Below, one piece after another: positions 1 through 8,619 of a DNA stretch of 64,000 nt. This DNA comes from an uncultured Lachnospiraceae bacterium (GTDB taxonomy: Bacteria > Bacillota > Clostridia > Lachnospirales > Lachnospiraceae), in assembly GCA_947626745.1 (NCBI GenBank), contig CANQTF010000012.1, positions 1-64,000 on the forward strand, given 5' to 3'. Under the pieces are notes generated by a model. The model saw only the letters and a program-made list of their open reading frames with translations, had not been told where the DNA came from and ran no database searches. Positions within the stretch are counted from its first letter, which is position 1; every line of letters starts with the position of its first letter. The position numbers and the translations under genes are program-made.

Positions 1-56
<56 letters not shown>

Positions 57-195
57 ATATCTTCCTTTTACTTCGTTTAATCCGGTCACAAGACAACCTT
101 TGGCTTTCTTGTTCTTCCGTCTTTACGTTCTGAAATCCATTTTTTCTCTTGAATTTTCAGGGTCGCATTACTGTTTATTTGTCAAGGTACTTCCT

Positions 196-215
196 GTTGC
201 CGTCTCAGCGGCAAC
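196..215 (-). other. Hairpin in rRNA leader
   Basis: A perfect 7-bp inverted repeat (GTTGCCG / CGGCAAC) with a 6-base loop lies between the second rRNA promoter and the 16S start. It would form a hairpin in the leader transcript, which may contribute to processing or antitermination. The function is inferred from position only. Confidence 0.5.
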
Positions 216-221
216 TTTGAC

Positions 222-250
222 ATGATATCACACCGTCTCAGCTTTGTCAA
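222..250 (-). promoter_or_regulatory. rRNA operon promoter P2
   Basis: On the minus strand, a perfect -35 TTGACA (245-250), a 17-base spacer and a -10 TATCAT (222-227) face the 16S gene. It is a near copy of the upstream P1 promoter: both share the TTGACAAA start of the -35 region, a CGGTRTGA motif in the spacer and TATCAT. Tandem promoters are usual for rRNA operons. Confidence 0.85.
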
Positions 251-266
251 CAGCTTTACGAGACCT

Positions 267-302
267 CCCACCCCAAAATCCCTAAATTTAGGGTGGGTTT
301 TT
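267..302. terminator. Hairpin between rRNA promoters, terminator-like on plus strand
   Basis: CCCACCC (267-273) pairs with GGGTGGG (291-297) and is followed by TTTTT on the plus strand. Inside it is a perfect 14-base palindrome, CCCTAAATTTAGGG (280-293), so two alternative foldings are possible. No plus-strand gene lies upstream within the window. It sits in the initially transcribed region of P1, so it may instead act in the rRNA leader. Confidence 0.45.
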
Positions 303-332
303 ATGATATCATACCGCCTCGTCGTTTGTCAA
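303..332 (-). promoter_or_regulatory. rRNA operon promoter P1
   Basis: On the minus strand, -35 TTGACA (327-332), an 18-base spacer and -10 TATCAT (303-308) point to the 16S gene. It closely resembles P2 in sequence. The rest of the interval 333-519 holds no recognisable gene. Confidence 0.8.
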
Positions 333-519
333 CAAGCATACCCCAAAAAGATTTTTAAGCCAAGGTTTTGTGCAATTGACAGCCGAATCGTGTTTTGCTA
401 TGCTGAAAATGAATTCAAACATTAGGGGAATCATATATTCTGCATTTCAGATATAGAGAAGCGGAAAAATTATGGAGAACATCGACAGCTGAACGTTAGA
501 CATGGAGTGTCGGGAGAGC

Positions 520-1092
520 ATGAACAGCGCAGAGAAAGATAACGGCAGAAAAACCGGATCGGCAGAATATAAAAGGATATACGCAAAAAGCGCACTGTTG
601 GTGTGCCTGATATTTATGATACCAATCGTCACATGTCTTCTTTGGGGAATCTATAAGATAGTAGAGCGCAATACAGCTGACAGTATCGGCTTGATAGCCT
701 TATTCATCTACTTTCTTCTGGTGAATGGGTATGCCGGATTCTGTCAAGGTTCCCACTGGATCAAATACGGAAACGGAAAAGTCGTCGTCAGGCGTGTCAG
801 CAAAGAGTGCGTCAATGACAGACCGGTGGGGAAATGGAAGAAAAGAGAGGATACCTTTTTCTTGGAAGAGATAGAGACCTACGGGCTGTCGAGGAAGGTT
901 CTCGGTCATGATCTGGAACGCCATTTCTGCACAAGCTACAAGAATCTGTCGCTGGAGTGCTTTTTCAGGCTGAAAAGCGGAAAGATGATAGGGTGTTCGA
1001 TAGAATTTTATCCGCGCAGGGATATGAAGGCTTTTTTCACATATTTATACGAAAAGACCGGCATCCCGCTTCAGGAGGAAAGGGCTTCCTGA
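520..1092 (+). CDS. Small two-TM membrane protein of unknown function
   Basis: I do not recognise a named family. The protein (190 aa) has a charged N-terminus, two hydrophobic segments at about residues 24-48 and 58-78, then a soluble C-terminal domain of about 100 residues predicted to face the cytoplasm, rich in beta-forming and basic residues. This layout resembles small PH-like (YcxB/bPH type) membrane proteins, but the similarity is only architectural. The ATG at 520 is preferred over an in-frame ATG at 502 because a GGGAG motif lies just upstream of 520. It stands alone on the plus strand, between the rRNA promoters and the tRNAs. Confidence 0.7.
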   Translation: MNSAEKDNGRKTGSAEYKRIYAKSALLVCLIFMIPIVTCLLWGIYKIVERNTADSIGLIALFIYFLLVNGYAGFCQGSHWIKYGNGKVVVRRVSKECVNDRPVGKWKKREDTFFLEEIETYGLSRKVLGHDLERHFCTSYKNLSLECFFRLKSGKMIGCSIEFYPRRDMKAFFTYLYEKTGIPLQEERAS

Positions 1093-1135
1093 GAGGGAGC
1101 GGAATCGAGAGGCGATAACGCCGGGAAACAAAGGA

Positions 1136-1165
1136 GGGAGGCTGCTTCTCTGCGAAGTGCCTCCC
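1136..1165 (-). terminator. Terminator hairpin after serine tRNA genes
   Basis: GGGAGGC (1136-1142) pairs with GCCTCCC (1159-1165), and an inner CTTC/GAAG stem extends the hairpin. On the minus strand it is followed by TCCTTTGTTT, which suits termination of the tRNA transcript. On the plus strand it lies just past the small membrane protein gene, so it may serve both directions. Confidence 0.6.
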
Positions 1166-1201
1166 TTATAAAATCCTTTGCGCCTGTCTCTTGGCGGTAA
1201 A

Positions 1202-1291
1202 CGGAGAAGGAGGGATTTGAACCCTCGCGCCGCTATTAACGACCTGCACCCTTTCCAGGGGTGTCCCTTCAGCCATCTTGGGTACTTCTCC
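1202..1291 (-). tRNA. tRNA-Ser (anticodon GGA)
   Basis: On the minus strand the acceptor arms GGAGAAG and CTTCTCC pair with discriminator G. The anticodon loop CTGGAAA gives anticodon GGA (complement of 1254-1256), reading serine UCC/UCU codons. A long variable arm (GCAGGTCGTTAATAGCGGC) is typical of class II tRNAs. The T arm has GGTTCAAATCC. The 3' CCA is not encoded. Confidence 0.95.
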
Positions 1292-1418
1292 ATACATAGC
1301 TCAATCACAATATGCCATATGATGATTTTGGAAACCCAGAACTCCATGAACTCTTAAGACGATCTTTAAAATCGCTTGCAGAGCGGTCTGCCCTGCTTCA
1401 TGAAGAGGAAGTTTCGAG

Positions 1419-1504
1419 CGGAGAGGGTGGGATTCGAACCCACGCGCCCTTGCGGACAAACGGTTTTCAAGACCGCCTCGTTATGACCACTTCGATACCT
1501 CTCC
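1419..1504 (-). tRNA. tRNA-Ser (anticodon UGA)
   Basis: On the minus strand the acceptor arms GGAGAGG and CCTCTCC pair with discriminator G. The loop CTTGAAA gives anticodon UGA (complement of 1467-1469), reading UCA/UCG serine codons. The long variable arm confirms a serine class II tRNA. It lies upstream of tRNA-Ser(GGA) on the same strand and is probably cotranscribed. The CCA end is not encoded. Confidence 0.95.
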
Positions 1505-1667
1505 GGGTCTTAAACACACTTCCACAGATACCGAAAACGTTCGCTGTTACAAATCAGTCTCCGCGGTCAGCGCAAGAAATATTCTAACAAAAATGGATTG
1601 CAGTGTCAACCTATTTGCCAAAAAATTTGCACAAAATCCTGCTGTCCAAAACAACAGAAGGCTTACT

Positions 1668-2547
1668 TTACGTCATTTTGAACGAAACGGCTAATATATC
1701 TTTTGTTTCCATCAGGCGTAAAATCGTAAAATCGTTTTGTTCCAAAAGATATTTCAGCGAATCTGCCGTAAAAAAGTTTATATGTTCTTTCATCGGCATA
1801 AAAGGTCCTTTTTTCTGTTGAAAATAATATTTTGCCAATCGTAAGATATTATAATTCGGATCAAATAGCAATCTCAAATTCTTAAAAATAGAAAATCTAT
1901 TTCCTTTCACAAACGGATTTTCATCTGGCACTTCAACATAGTAAATTGTGCTTGGATTCCCAATCTCTTTTAATTTTACCAATATTTCCAATGGACTCGT
2001 TACATGTTCCAAAAGCATATTACACATGATAAAATCAAAACTATGCTTTTTGAGTTCTTCATAATCTGTTATTCCTATGACTCCGTCAATCGGTGCAACT
2101 CCTGAAATATCGAAAACATATTTTCCCTCAGTTCCAAGTTCATTGTAGAATGTCCGACCTTCATTTCCACCATAATCCAAAGCAACTTTAACGCCCTGCT
2201 TCATATGAGACGGCATGCAGTATTTTATCATCTCATGCTGTTGCCGCAATCTCTTTTTACTACCCTGAAGTGACGCATTTACCTTGGCAGTATACCAACA
2301 CTCATACTTTTCTCTGATCTTTTGATAATTTTCATCTCTGTAATTCTTGTACAGCTCGTAGTCTTCTTTTTCATTAAATCTATAATCATAAAAGGCGAAC
2401 GTACAATGTCTGCAATAGCAAAGCTTCGTTTTATAGTTTTCTCCCCCCCCCTGCCGCGAACTTCGGACTGATTCTCGCCATAACAAAATCCGAAACAACT
2501 GTGTCTATCATCTCTAAATCTGTACTTCCACACAAAATACACTTCAT
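1668..2547 (-). pseudogene. SAM-dependent methyltransferase with N-terminal zinc motif, frameshifted at a G9 tract
   Basis: The natural start is the ATG at 2547, preceded by AAGGAG at good spacing. Translation gives CILC (Cys3, Cys6), runs into nine G bases at 2443-2451 and stops at 2431 after 38 codons. Removing one G (or adding two) joins it to the long downstream frame, giving about 292 aa. That product has a second Cys group (CYCRHC near 43-48), completing a zinc-binding N-terminus, then a class I SAM domain with a D-x-G-x-x-G motif (ALDYGGNEG) and FDFIMCNMLLEHV. This is the layout of methyltransferases found in glycan and antibiotic clusters. Either it is switched off by phase variation, or it is a real pseudogene, or the tract was miscounted. 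Base use is more AT-rich than the neighbours to the right. Confidence 0.8.
2443..2451 (-). repeat. G9 homopolymer inside methyltransferase gene
   Basis: Nine consecutive C on the plus strand (G on the coding strand). With eight G the two halves of the methyltransferase gene are in one frame; with nine they are not. See the entry for the gene. Confidence 0.9.
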
Positions 2548-2698
2548 TTTCTTTGTCTCCTTATCCTGATATGATTCGTTGAATCCAAGTGCCTTCCTTT
2601 AGACTCCAAATCCACAAAACTCTCTCAATACTAATACCATAATATCGTATCGGATGGCAAGCATTATGCGCCTTTTTCTAAAAAAATTTACACCGCAA

Positions 2699-3955
2699 TT
2701 ACCGCCGCACCCATACGTCGATCTCGTCGTCAGCCGGCGGTTCAAACAAACCCGCAAACTTTGCGGCAAGCGCATCGTCGATCAGGTATGCTTCCGTTTC
2801 TCCTGCCAGCACCATATGATTTCTCCGGTCTATCTGCTCTTTCCAGAGGCCGTCTGCAATATCGATATAATGAAACTCGCATGCGATGCCGCGTCTTTGA
2901 TAATATTCTCTCGCAGCGGCGCGCTTTTGTCTTGTCCAGAATCCCCAGTCCAAGATCACGCAATGACCGCTTTTGACGATCTCGACGGATTTTTCAAACA
3001 AATAGCGCTGTATGCGCTCTGTGTATTCGTCATGCTTTTCCCCCGCATAGAGTCCAAAAACCGCGAGCATGATCTCGTCCACGGAGAGCAGGACTGCGTT
3101 GTGTTCGCTGCGCAGATTTTCCGCATAGGTGCTTTTGCCGCTGCAGATCCTGCCGCATATCAGAAAGACCTTCACCGCTTCCTGCCGTCGGTCGAGCCGG
3201 TCTTCCAGAAGCGCCTCCGCCACCGTCATATCCTCCGGCGTGGTGATCTTGATATTCTCATAGGATCCCTGCACCAGCTTCACGGGAACGTCCGTAAAAG
3301 CCTCCACCGCCATGGCATCGTCCGTGATGCGGCGTTTCGGCGCAGCCGTATCCTCCTGTTCCGCATCTGTTTCACCGTGCTGCAGCATCATCTTTTCATA
3401 GGCCTCCGTGATCAACCGCGTCTCGAACACCTGCGGCGTCTGGATCTGCCACAGCGTACTCCGGTCGGGCGTCTGCACGGCGAAGCCGTCACGGTCCGCT
3501 ACCTTGACGGTGTCCTTCACCGGCACGGCAGCCACACAGGCCCTGTACATGCGCGCCGCTTCATAGCATCGCTGCAGGATCTCTTCCGTCAGGAAGGGTC
3601 TTGCGCCGTCATGGATAAAAACATAGCCGTCTCCGTCAGATGTCTGCATGTTTCCGTCAGCGATAAACCGCAGCGCCTGATACACGGAATCGTACCGCTC
3701 GGCCCCGCCCGCCACAACGGCCGCGATCTTGCAAAATCCGTACCGCTCCACGATTTCTTCTTTTACATAAGAAATATCCTCCGCTCCGGTGACGAGGACA
3801 CAGTCATCAATGACAGAGGATTCTTCTATCGCATGCAGGGCATACCAGATCAGCGGTCTGCCGCACAGGTCCATATACTGTTTTGCCACATCGCTCTTCA
3901 TGCGGCTGCCGCTCCCGGCCGCCAGCACGATCGCGGTACATCTTTTTCTATCCAT
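2699..3955 (-). CDS. ispD: IspD-type cytidylyltransferase fused to a P-loop kinase-like domain
   Basis: Residues 1 to about 252 match 2-C-methyl-D-erythritol 4-phosphate cytidylyltransferase: the CTP-binding IVLAAGSGSRM, then VFIHDGARPF, PVKDTVK, QTPQVF and the ITTPEDM ending. This enzyme makes CDP-methylerythritol in the MEP isoprenoid pathway; close relatives (TarI type) make CDP-ribitol. Residues about 261-418 add a second domain with a Walker A motif GRICSGKST (268-276) and a later DWGFW segment, like AAA_33/zeta-toxin-type small-molecule kinases. Normal IspD is about 230 aa, so the fusion is unusual. It ends upstream of the methyltransferase and its start abuts tsaD by 4 bases, suggesting cotranscription. 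Whether the role is isoprenoid or glycan synthesis is open. Confidence 0.85.
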   Translation of the reverse strand: MDRKRCTAIVLAAGSGSRMKSDVAKQYMDLCGRPLIWYALHAIEESSVIDDCVLVTGAEDISYVKEEIVERYGFCKIAAVVAGGAERYDSVYQALRFIADGNMQTSDGDGYVFIHDGARPFLTEEILQRCYEAARMYRACVAAVPVKDTVKVADRDGFAVQTPDRSTLWQIQTPQVFETRLITEAYEKMMLQHGETDAEQEDTAAPKRRITDDAMAVEAFTDVPVKLVQGSYENIKITTPEDMTVAEALLEDRLDRRQEAVKVFLICGRICSGKSTYAENLRSEHNAVLLSVDEIMLAVFGLYAGEKHDEYTERIQRYLFEKSVEIVKSGHCVILDWGFWTRQKRAAAREYYQRRGIACEFHYIDIADGLWKEQIDRRNHMVLAGETEAYLIDDALAAKFAGLFEPPADDEIDVWVRR

Positions 3956-3959
3956 ATCC

Positions 3960-5000
3960 CTACACTCTCTCGCCCAGCTTCAGATTCGGCACGGCGTTGA
4001 GATCATATCCGTGCCGCACGCCGTTCCGATACTCGTAATATGCCGCAGCGCCGATCATCGCCGCATTGTCGGTACACAGAACGGGCGACGGGCGATAGAA
4101 CGCGATGCCTCTTTTTTCGCACTCCTCCGTCAAGGCCTGTCTGAGCGCCGAGTTGGAAGCCACGCCGCCGGCAATGGCAAATTTTTTCATGCCGCACTCC
4201 TGCACCGCCTGCATGGAATGTTCCACCAGAACGTCCACCACCGCTTTCTGAAAAGAGGCGGCGATATCCGCCTGACAGATCGCGATCCCTTTCATCTCGC
4301 AGGAATTGATATAGTTAAGCACCGCGGATTTCAGGCCGCTGAAGCTGAAATCGTACACTGCGCCCGCGACTTTCGCCCGGGGAAATTTCACGGCGTCCGG
4401 ATCTCCTTCCCCAGAGACTTTGTCGATCTTTGGGCCGCCGGGATAACCGAGGCCGATCGCCCGCGCGACCTTGTCAAAAGCCTCCCCCGCCGCATCGTCT
4501 CTGGTCCGTCCGAGGATCTCGTAGCGCCCGTAGTCCATGACTTTCACCAAATGAGAATGTCCGCCTGATACGACCAGACAGACAAAGGGCGGTTCCAATT
4601 CTTTGCTTTCGATATAATTTGCGCTGATGTGTCCTTCGATGTGGTGTACGCCGATCAGGGGAATGCCCGTCGCAAAGCTGATCGCCTTGGCGGCTGACAC
4701 ACCGACGAGAAGCGCCCCCACGAGTCCGGGCCCGTAAGTCACCGCTATGGCGTCCATATCGCCAAGCTCCATACCCGCCGTTCGCAGCGCCTCACCGATC
4801 ACCTGATCGATCCGCTCAATATGCTTGCGCGAAGCAATCTCCGGCACCACGCCGCCGTACAGGGTGTGCAGATCGATCTGTGAGGATATGATATTGGAAA
4901 GGACTTCCCGCCCGTTCCTGACGACCGCGGCCGCCGTCTCGTCACAGGAACTCTCTATGGCGAGTATCGTTATATTTTCTTCTCCGCACGTTTTCTCCAT
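3960..5000 (-). CDS. tsaD: tRNA threonylcarbamoyladenosine transferase TsaD
   Basis: The protein (346 aa, normal length) begins with [16 protein letters not shown], the ASKHA phosphate-binding region, followed by the metal-binding HIERI region and [13 protein letters not shown] with its paired histidines, and later VSGGHSHL and [13 protein letters not shown]. TsaD works with TsaB and TsaE to place the threonylcarbamoyl group on A37 of ANN-decoding tRNAs in the cytoplasm. tsaB-rimI and tsaE lie upstream on the same strand, so the complete t6A transfer machinery apart from TsaC is encoded here. Confidence 0.97.
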   Translation of the reverse strand: MEKTCGEENITILAIESSCDETAAAVVRNGREVLSNIISSQIDLHTLYGGVVPEIASRKHIERIDQVIGEALRTAGMELGDMDAIAVTYGPGLVGALLVGVSAAKAISFATGIPLIGVHHIEGHISANYIESKELEPPFVCLVVSGGHSHLVKVMDYGRYEILGRTRDDAAGEAFDKVARAIGLGYPGGPKIDKVSGEGDPDAVKFPRAKVAGAVYDFSFSGLKSAVLNYINSCEMKGIAICQADIAASFQKAVVDVLVEHSMQAVQECGMKKFAIAGGVASNSALRQALTEECEKRGIAFYRPSPVLCTDNAAMIGAAAYYEYRNGVRHGYDLNAVPNLKLGERV

Positions 5001-5024
5001 GTGCCGTCCGTGCCTTTCTGTCCG

Positions 5025-5594
5025 TCAATCCGTTACAGGCTGCCAGCCGTATATCTTCCAGTGTTCGTTCTCGTCCTTGCGCAGCACGAATTCCTGCATG
5101 GCAGAGACCGTGCCGCTCGTTCCGCGCTTCACGTTAAAGGTGCAGTACAGTCTGCTGCAGACGTATCCGTTCTCCACGAATTCCTCCACGTCAACGCTGG
5201 CGGACAGCACATAACCCGATATCGTACACTTGTCTTCCTTCATGCCGGCGATCTCGTTTTGCAGATCGGTCAGATAATCTTCCTGCGACTTGTTCGCAAT
5301 CAGCTCGTCGTCATAGATGCCCTTGATCTTCTCTGCCAGCTGCAGCAGCTCTTCGTCCGAATATTCCTCATTGTAGAAGCATTTGGTGATGTCCGCAAAA
5401 TACTTCACCACTTCCTTGGGTGTGGGCGGATAGTTTCTCTCCAGATCCCGCGACAGGACTTTCTGTACCGCCGTGGACTCCACATCTTTCTCCGCCAGTT
5501 CTGCCCTGCGGTGCAAGGATACGGCGACTCCCGCGATGACCGCCGCAAGGATCACGCCGATGACAACAATACCGATCACATTGGAACGTTTCAT
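5025..5594 (-). CDS. Membrane-anchored extracellular protein of unknown function
   Basis: The 189-aa protein has one N-terminal membrane anchor (residues about 6-26) followed by an external domain, mainly helical in the first half and beta-rich in the second, ending with HWKIYGWQPV. Such proteins are common in Lachnospiraceae next to tsaD, and are usually given only a DUF name; I do not know the function. It sits between rnz and tsaD on the same strand with short gaps, so it is likely cotranscribed. Confidence 0.75.
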   Translation of the reverse strand: MKRSNVIGIVVIGVILAAVIAGVAVSLHRRAELAEKDVESTAVQKVLSRDLERNYPPTPKEVVKYFADITKCFYNEEYSDEELLQLAEKIKGIYDDELIANKSQEDYLTDLQNEIAGMKEDKCTISGYVLSASVDVEEFVENGYVCSRLYCTFNVKRGTSGTVSAMQEFVLRKDENEHWKIYGWQPVTD

Positions 5595-5640
5595 AACCTG
5601 TCAGCTCCTTCCCGTTTTCATGAATATCCGCGCTGTCTTC

Positions 5641-6552
5641 TCACGCTTCTTCAAACACAAGCTCCGTGCTTCTGCCGTCCTTCGCGGCCACTGCGTTCGG
5701 GAAGATCTTGCGCACGGCCTGCATATATTCCTCCGGCCGGATGAGCGAGGGACTGTAATGCGTCAGCCACAGCTCCTTCACCGCAGCCTTTCTGGCAAGC
5801 TCCGCCGCCTCATAGAGCGTCATGTGTTTATATTCTCTCGCCTTCTTCAGCTTCTCCGGCTCCCCGTACATTCCTTCGCAGATAAAAAGATCCGCACCCG
5901 CGGCATGCCGCACGATGCTCTCCGTCGGTCTGGTGTCCGTGCAGTACGTCACTTTCAGTCCCTTGCGCGGCTCCCCCAGCACCATGTCAGGAGTAAATGT
6001 TCCTTCCTCTGTCTCTATTATCTCACCTTTTTGCAGACGATTCCAGTAATTTCTCGGAATTTTGAGTTTTTCCGCCTTGCCGACGTCAAACCTGCCGGCG
6101 CGCTCCACGACGATATCATAGCCGTAGCAGAGCACATTGTGATTCACCTTGTACGCCTCGATGCGAAAACCGTCAAAGGCGATCGTCTGCTCCGCCTCCG
6201 TAAGCTCCAGACACCTGATCTCAAAGGGAAGCTCCGGTGCGATCACCCGCAGCGCGCTCACCACTTTCGCAAGCCCCTTCGGTCCTATGAGGAGCAACGG
6301 CTCCGTGCGCTCGGCATTCCCCATCGTCAAAAGCATTCCCGGCAGCCCGCTGATGTGGTCCGCATGGTAATGCGTAAAACAGATGATCCCGATCGGTTTC
6401 GGACTCCACCCCTTTTCTTTCATCGCGATCTGTGTGCCTTCGCCGCAGTCGATCAATATGCTTGTCCCGTTATACCGCGCCATCAGCGAGGTAAGCCATC
6501 TGTGCGGCAGCGGCATCATGCCGCCCGTACCCAATAAGCAGATATCTAACAT
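5641..6552 (-). CDS. rnz: Ribonuclease Z
   Basis: This 303-aa metallo-beta-lactamase-fold enzyme carries the zinc motif THYHADHISGLPG (His61, His63, Asp65, His66), the opening LGTGGMMP and later HMTLYEAAELA and LTHYSPS, all typical of RNase Z. It cuts the 3' trailer of tRNA precursors that lack an encoded CCA, which fits the two CCA-less serine tRNA genes in this window. It is part of the tRNA-modification neighbourhood with tsaB, tsaD and tsaE. Confidence 0.93.
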   Translation of the reverse strand: MLDICLLGTGGMMPLPHRWLTSLMARYNGTSILIDCGEGTQIAMKEKGWSPKPIGIICFTHYHADHISGLPGMLLTMGNAERTEPLLLIGPKGLAKVVSALRVIAPELPFEIRCLELTEAEQTIAFDGFRIEAYKVNHNVLCYGYDIVVERAGRFDVGKAEKLKIPRNYWNRLQKGEIIETEEGTFTPDMVLGEPRKGLKVTYCTDTRPTESIVRHAAGADLFICEGMYGEPEKLKKAREYKHMTLYEAAELARKAAVKELWLTHYSPSLIRPEEYMQAVRKIFPNAVAAKDGRSTELVFEEA

Positions 6553-6582
6553 ATGTGCTCCTATTCCATGTGCCGGAATCGC

Positions 6583-6825
6583 TCAGAGCAGTTCCTTTCG
6601 CTCCCACTCTTCTGCCGGGATCGAAAAACCTTCGGTCATCTTCCGATAACAGTCCTCACACAGATCGAACCTGTGGCTGAGACCGTCCTTCGTTCCGAAA
6701 AAGCCGAAATCATGCTCCACGTGAATGCATTCCTCTTTCAGGAATCCGTTTTCCACCGCCAGCTCTTTCCCACAACAGTTGCAAGCTGCCCGGATCAATT
6801 CTTTTTTTTCTGAATAAACGCGCAT
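6583..6825 (-). CDS. Small four-cysteine zinc-ribbon-like protein
   Basis: The 80-aa protein contains two cysteine pairs, CNCC near residue 15 and CEDC near residue 56, with a GFFGTKDGLSHRFDLCEDCY segment between and after them. This suggests a structural zinc site. A good AGGAGG-type site (TACAGGAGG on the coding strand) precedes the start at 6825. It lies between tsaB-rimI and rnz on the same strand. I do not recognise a characterised family. Confidence 0.7.
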   Translation of the reverse strand: MRVYSEKKELIRAACNCCGKELAVENGFLKEECIHVEHDFGFFGTKDGLSHRFDLCEDCYRKMTEGFSIPAEEWERKELL

Positions 6826-6915
6826 GACAAACCTCCTGTAATGTTACCGCTTCCGCTATGTCTCATTCTATCAGACAGAGGGTGTAACAACAGTGGTAAT
6901 TGTTCCATACACTAC

Positions 6916-8097
6916 CTATCTCTTCCAGAAGATCACGGCGTCTTCCGCCGGCTTCTCATAGAAGCCGGGGCGTATCCCCTCCGACACGAAGCCGAGTTTC
7001 TCATACACATGAATGGCCGGGGCGTTGCTCACCCTGACCTCCAAGGTGTATGCCGACAGTCCTTCCCGTCTGCCCTCTTCCATGAGATGTGCGAGCATCG
7101 CCGTGCCGATGCCTTGGTTTCTCGCCTCGGGCGCGATCACAACGTTGGTGATATTTCCCTCGCCCGCGATCATCAGGACGCCGCAGCCTCCCAAGAGCCG
7201 GCCGTCCCGCTCCGCCACATAATATCTGGCGTCCTCTTTGCCTATCATCTCCAGAAAAGAGTCCGCCGACCACGGCATGGAAAAGGCTTCCTCCTCAAGT
7301 CTGCTGATATACGGCACGTCCTCCGGCGTCATTCTGCGGAATGTGACATTCTGCGCTCCCAACGCATTTTGTTCCTTCGCCCGACGCTCGTTCTCCTCCC
7401 GCCGCTCCCGCTCCGCCTGGGACAGCCGCAGATACTCCGGCACATACGCCTCTCCGCTCACGGCCCTGCCCTGCGCATAGTACAGGCCGCCGAGAACGGC
7501 GATCGCCGCCGCAGACTGTCTGTTTCGATGTGCCGGCGCTGCAGAGTACGGCACGCGCATCACCTCCGCCATGCGCTCCCGAAAGACCGGTATGCCGTCC
7601 CCCGTGAATATGACTTTTCTTCCCAAGCGGTTCAGCGCCTCCGCGATCTCGTCAAAGGCAGCCGCACAGGCTTCCTTTATGACGCGCATGTCATATCCCT
7701 TATCTCCATATGTAAACTCATAAATACCCGTATATACCTGACTTCTCCGTGCGTCCATAATGGGGCACACCAAAGCGTCTGTGCCGTACATCTGGTAGGC
7801 AAGCCCGTCGAGTGTGGGCACGGGAACAATCGGCTTTTGCAGCGCAAAAGCAAGTCCCTTGGCGGTCGCCGATCCGATCCGCAGCCCTGTAAAGGACCCC
7901 GGCCCCGCCGCCACCGCAATGGCGTCCACCGTTGACAGATCGAGCTCCACCATGTCTCTGATTGCCTCCAACATAGGTAAGAGTGTCTGCGAGTGTGTCT
8001 TTTTATATTGTATGGTGTACTCCGCGATTAAATTATCATCTTCTGCCAGCGCTGCAGATGCCACCAGTCCCGAACTGTCCAACGCCAATATTTTCAT
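6916..8097 (-). CDS. tsaB: TsaB fused to RimI-type N-acetyltransferase
   Basis: Residues 1 to about 225 are TsaB, the inactive TsaD paralogue that scaffolds t6A synthesis: ILALDSSG at the start and AGPGSFTGLRIG (64-75). A charged linker (about 226-248) leads to a GNAT domain from residue 251 to 393 that resembles RimI, the acetyltransferase of ribosomal protein S18 N-termini, with the acetyl-CoA motif RNQGIGTAML and VSNAPAIHVYEKLGF near the end. The two genes are commonly adjacent; a single fused protein occurs in some clostridia. Lies downstream of tsaE. Confidence 0.93.
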   Translation of the reverse strand: MKILALDSSGLVASAALAEDDNLIAEYTIQYKKTHSQTLLPMLEAIRDMVELDLSTVDAIAVAAGPGSFTGLRIGSATAKGLAFALQKPIVPVPTLDGLAYQMYGTDALVCPIMDARRSQVYTGIYEFTYGDKGYDMRVIKEACAAAFDEIAEALNRLGRKVIFTGDGIPVFRERMAEVMRVPYSAAPAHRNRQSAAAIAVLGGLYYAQGRAVSGEAYVPEYLRLSQAERERREENERRAKEQNALGAQNVTFRRMTPEDVPYISRLEEEAFSMPWSADSFLEMIGKEDARYYVAERDGRLLGGCGVLMIAGEGNITNVVIAPEARNQGIGTAMLAHLMEEGRREGLSAYTLEVRVSNAPAIHVYEKLGFVSEGIRPGFYEKPAEDAVIFWKR

Positions 8098-8160
8098 GAT
8101 CCTACAGCCTCGCTATCCACTGCGTTTCCCAAGCTTTTCCTGCCGCGGCATGCTCCCGCC

Positions 8161-8598
8161 TTATGCCGTCCTGCACTCCTCGACCGTGATCTTACGGTAA
8201 TCGAACCCCTTGCCTGGATCTTTGTCGATCGTGATCCTTGTGTATGCGGGCGGCAGGATATCTTCGATCAGATCCGCCCACTCGATCATGCAGACGCCTT
8301 CCCCATAGAAATAATCCTCGTAACCGATCTCGTCCATCTCTTCCACGCCGCCGATCCGGTACACATCGAAATGATAAAGAGGAAGGCGGCCCTCGTCATA
8401 GATCTGTACAATGGTAAAAGTCGGACTGCTGATCGCTTCCTCTATCCCAAGTCCCGCCGCAAAGCCCTGCGTCAGAACGGTCTTGCCTGCGCCCAAGCCG
8501 CCGACCAGCGTATAGATATCTCCCGCCTTCGCGCGGATACCGATCTGTCTGCCGAGCTCATAAGTCTCCTCGGCGCTGTTAGTTTCTGTCACTTTCAT
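8161..8598 (-). CDS. tsaE: t6A biosynthesis ATPase TsaE
   Basis: The 145-aa protein has a Walker A motif GGLGAGKT (33-40), the SSPTF motif and LYHFDVYR followed by a WAD motif (EWADLIE), all characteristic of TsaE. It is the ATPase that drives turnover in the TsaB-TsaD-TsaE complex in the cytoplasm. First of the tRNA-modification genes in this minus-strand run, directly downstream of a YcxB-like gene. Confidence 0.96.
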   Translation of the reverse strand: MKVTETNSAEETYELGRQIGIRAKAGDIYTLVGGLGAGKTVLTQGFAAGLGIEEAISSPTFTIVQIYDEGRLPLYHFDVYRIGGVEEMDEIGYEDYFYGEGVCMIEWADLIEDILPPAYTRITIDKDPGKGFDYRKITVEECRTA

Positions 8599-8619
8599 GC
8601 TTTTCCCCGTCTCATGCGC

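Noticed and set aside
222-425. Possible small plus-strand ORF in the rRNA promoter region
   Set aside because: It overlaps both minus-strand rRNA promoters and the hairpin, has no ribosome binding site and no recognisable protein features.
2279-2542. Alternative minus-strand ORF across the G9 tract
   Set aside because: It is the third frame of the methyltransferase region. It lacks zinc and SAM motifs, begins with GTG without a ribosome binding site, and its codons read nonsense compared with the other two frames.
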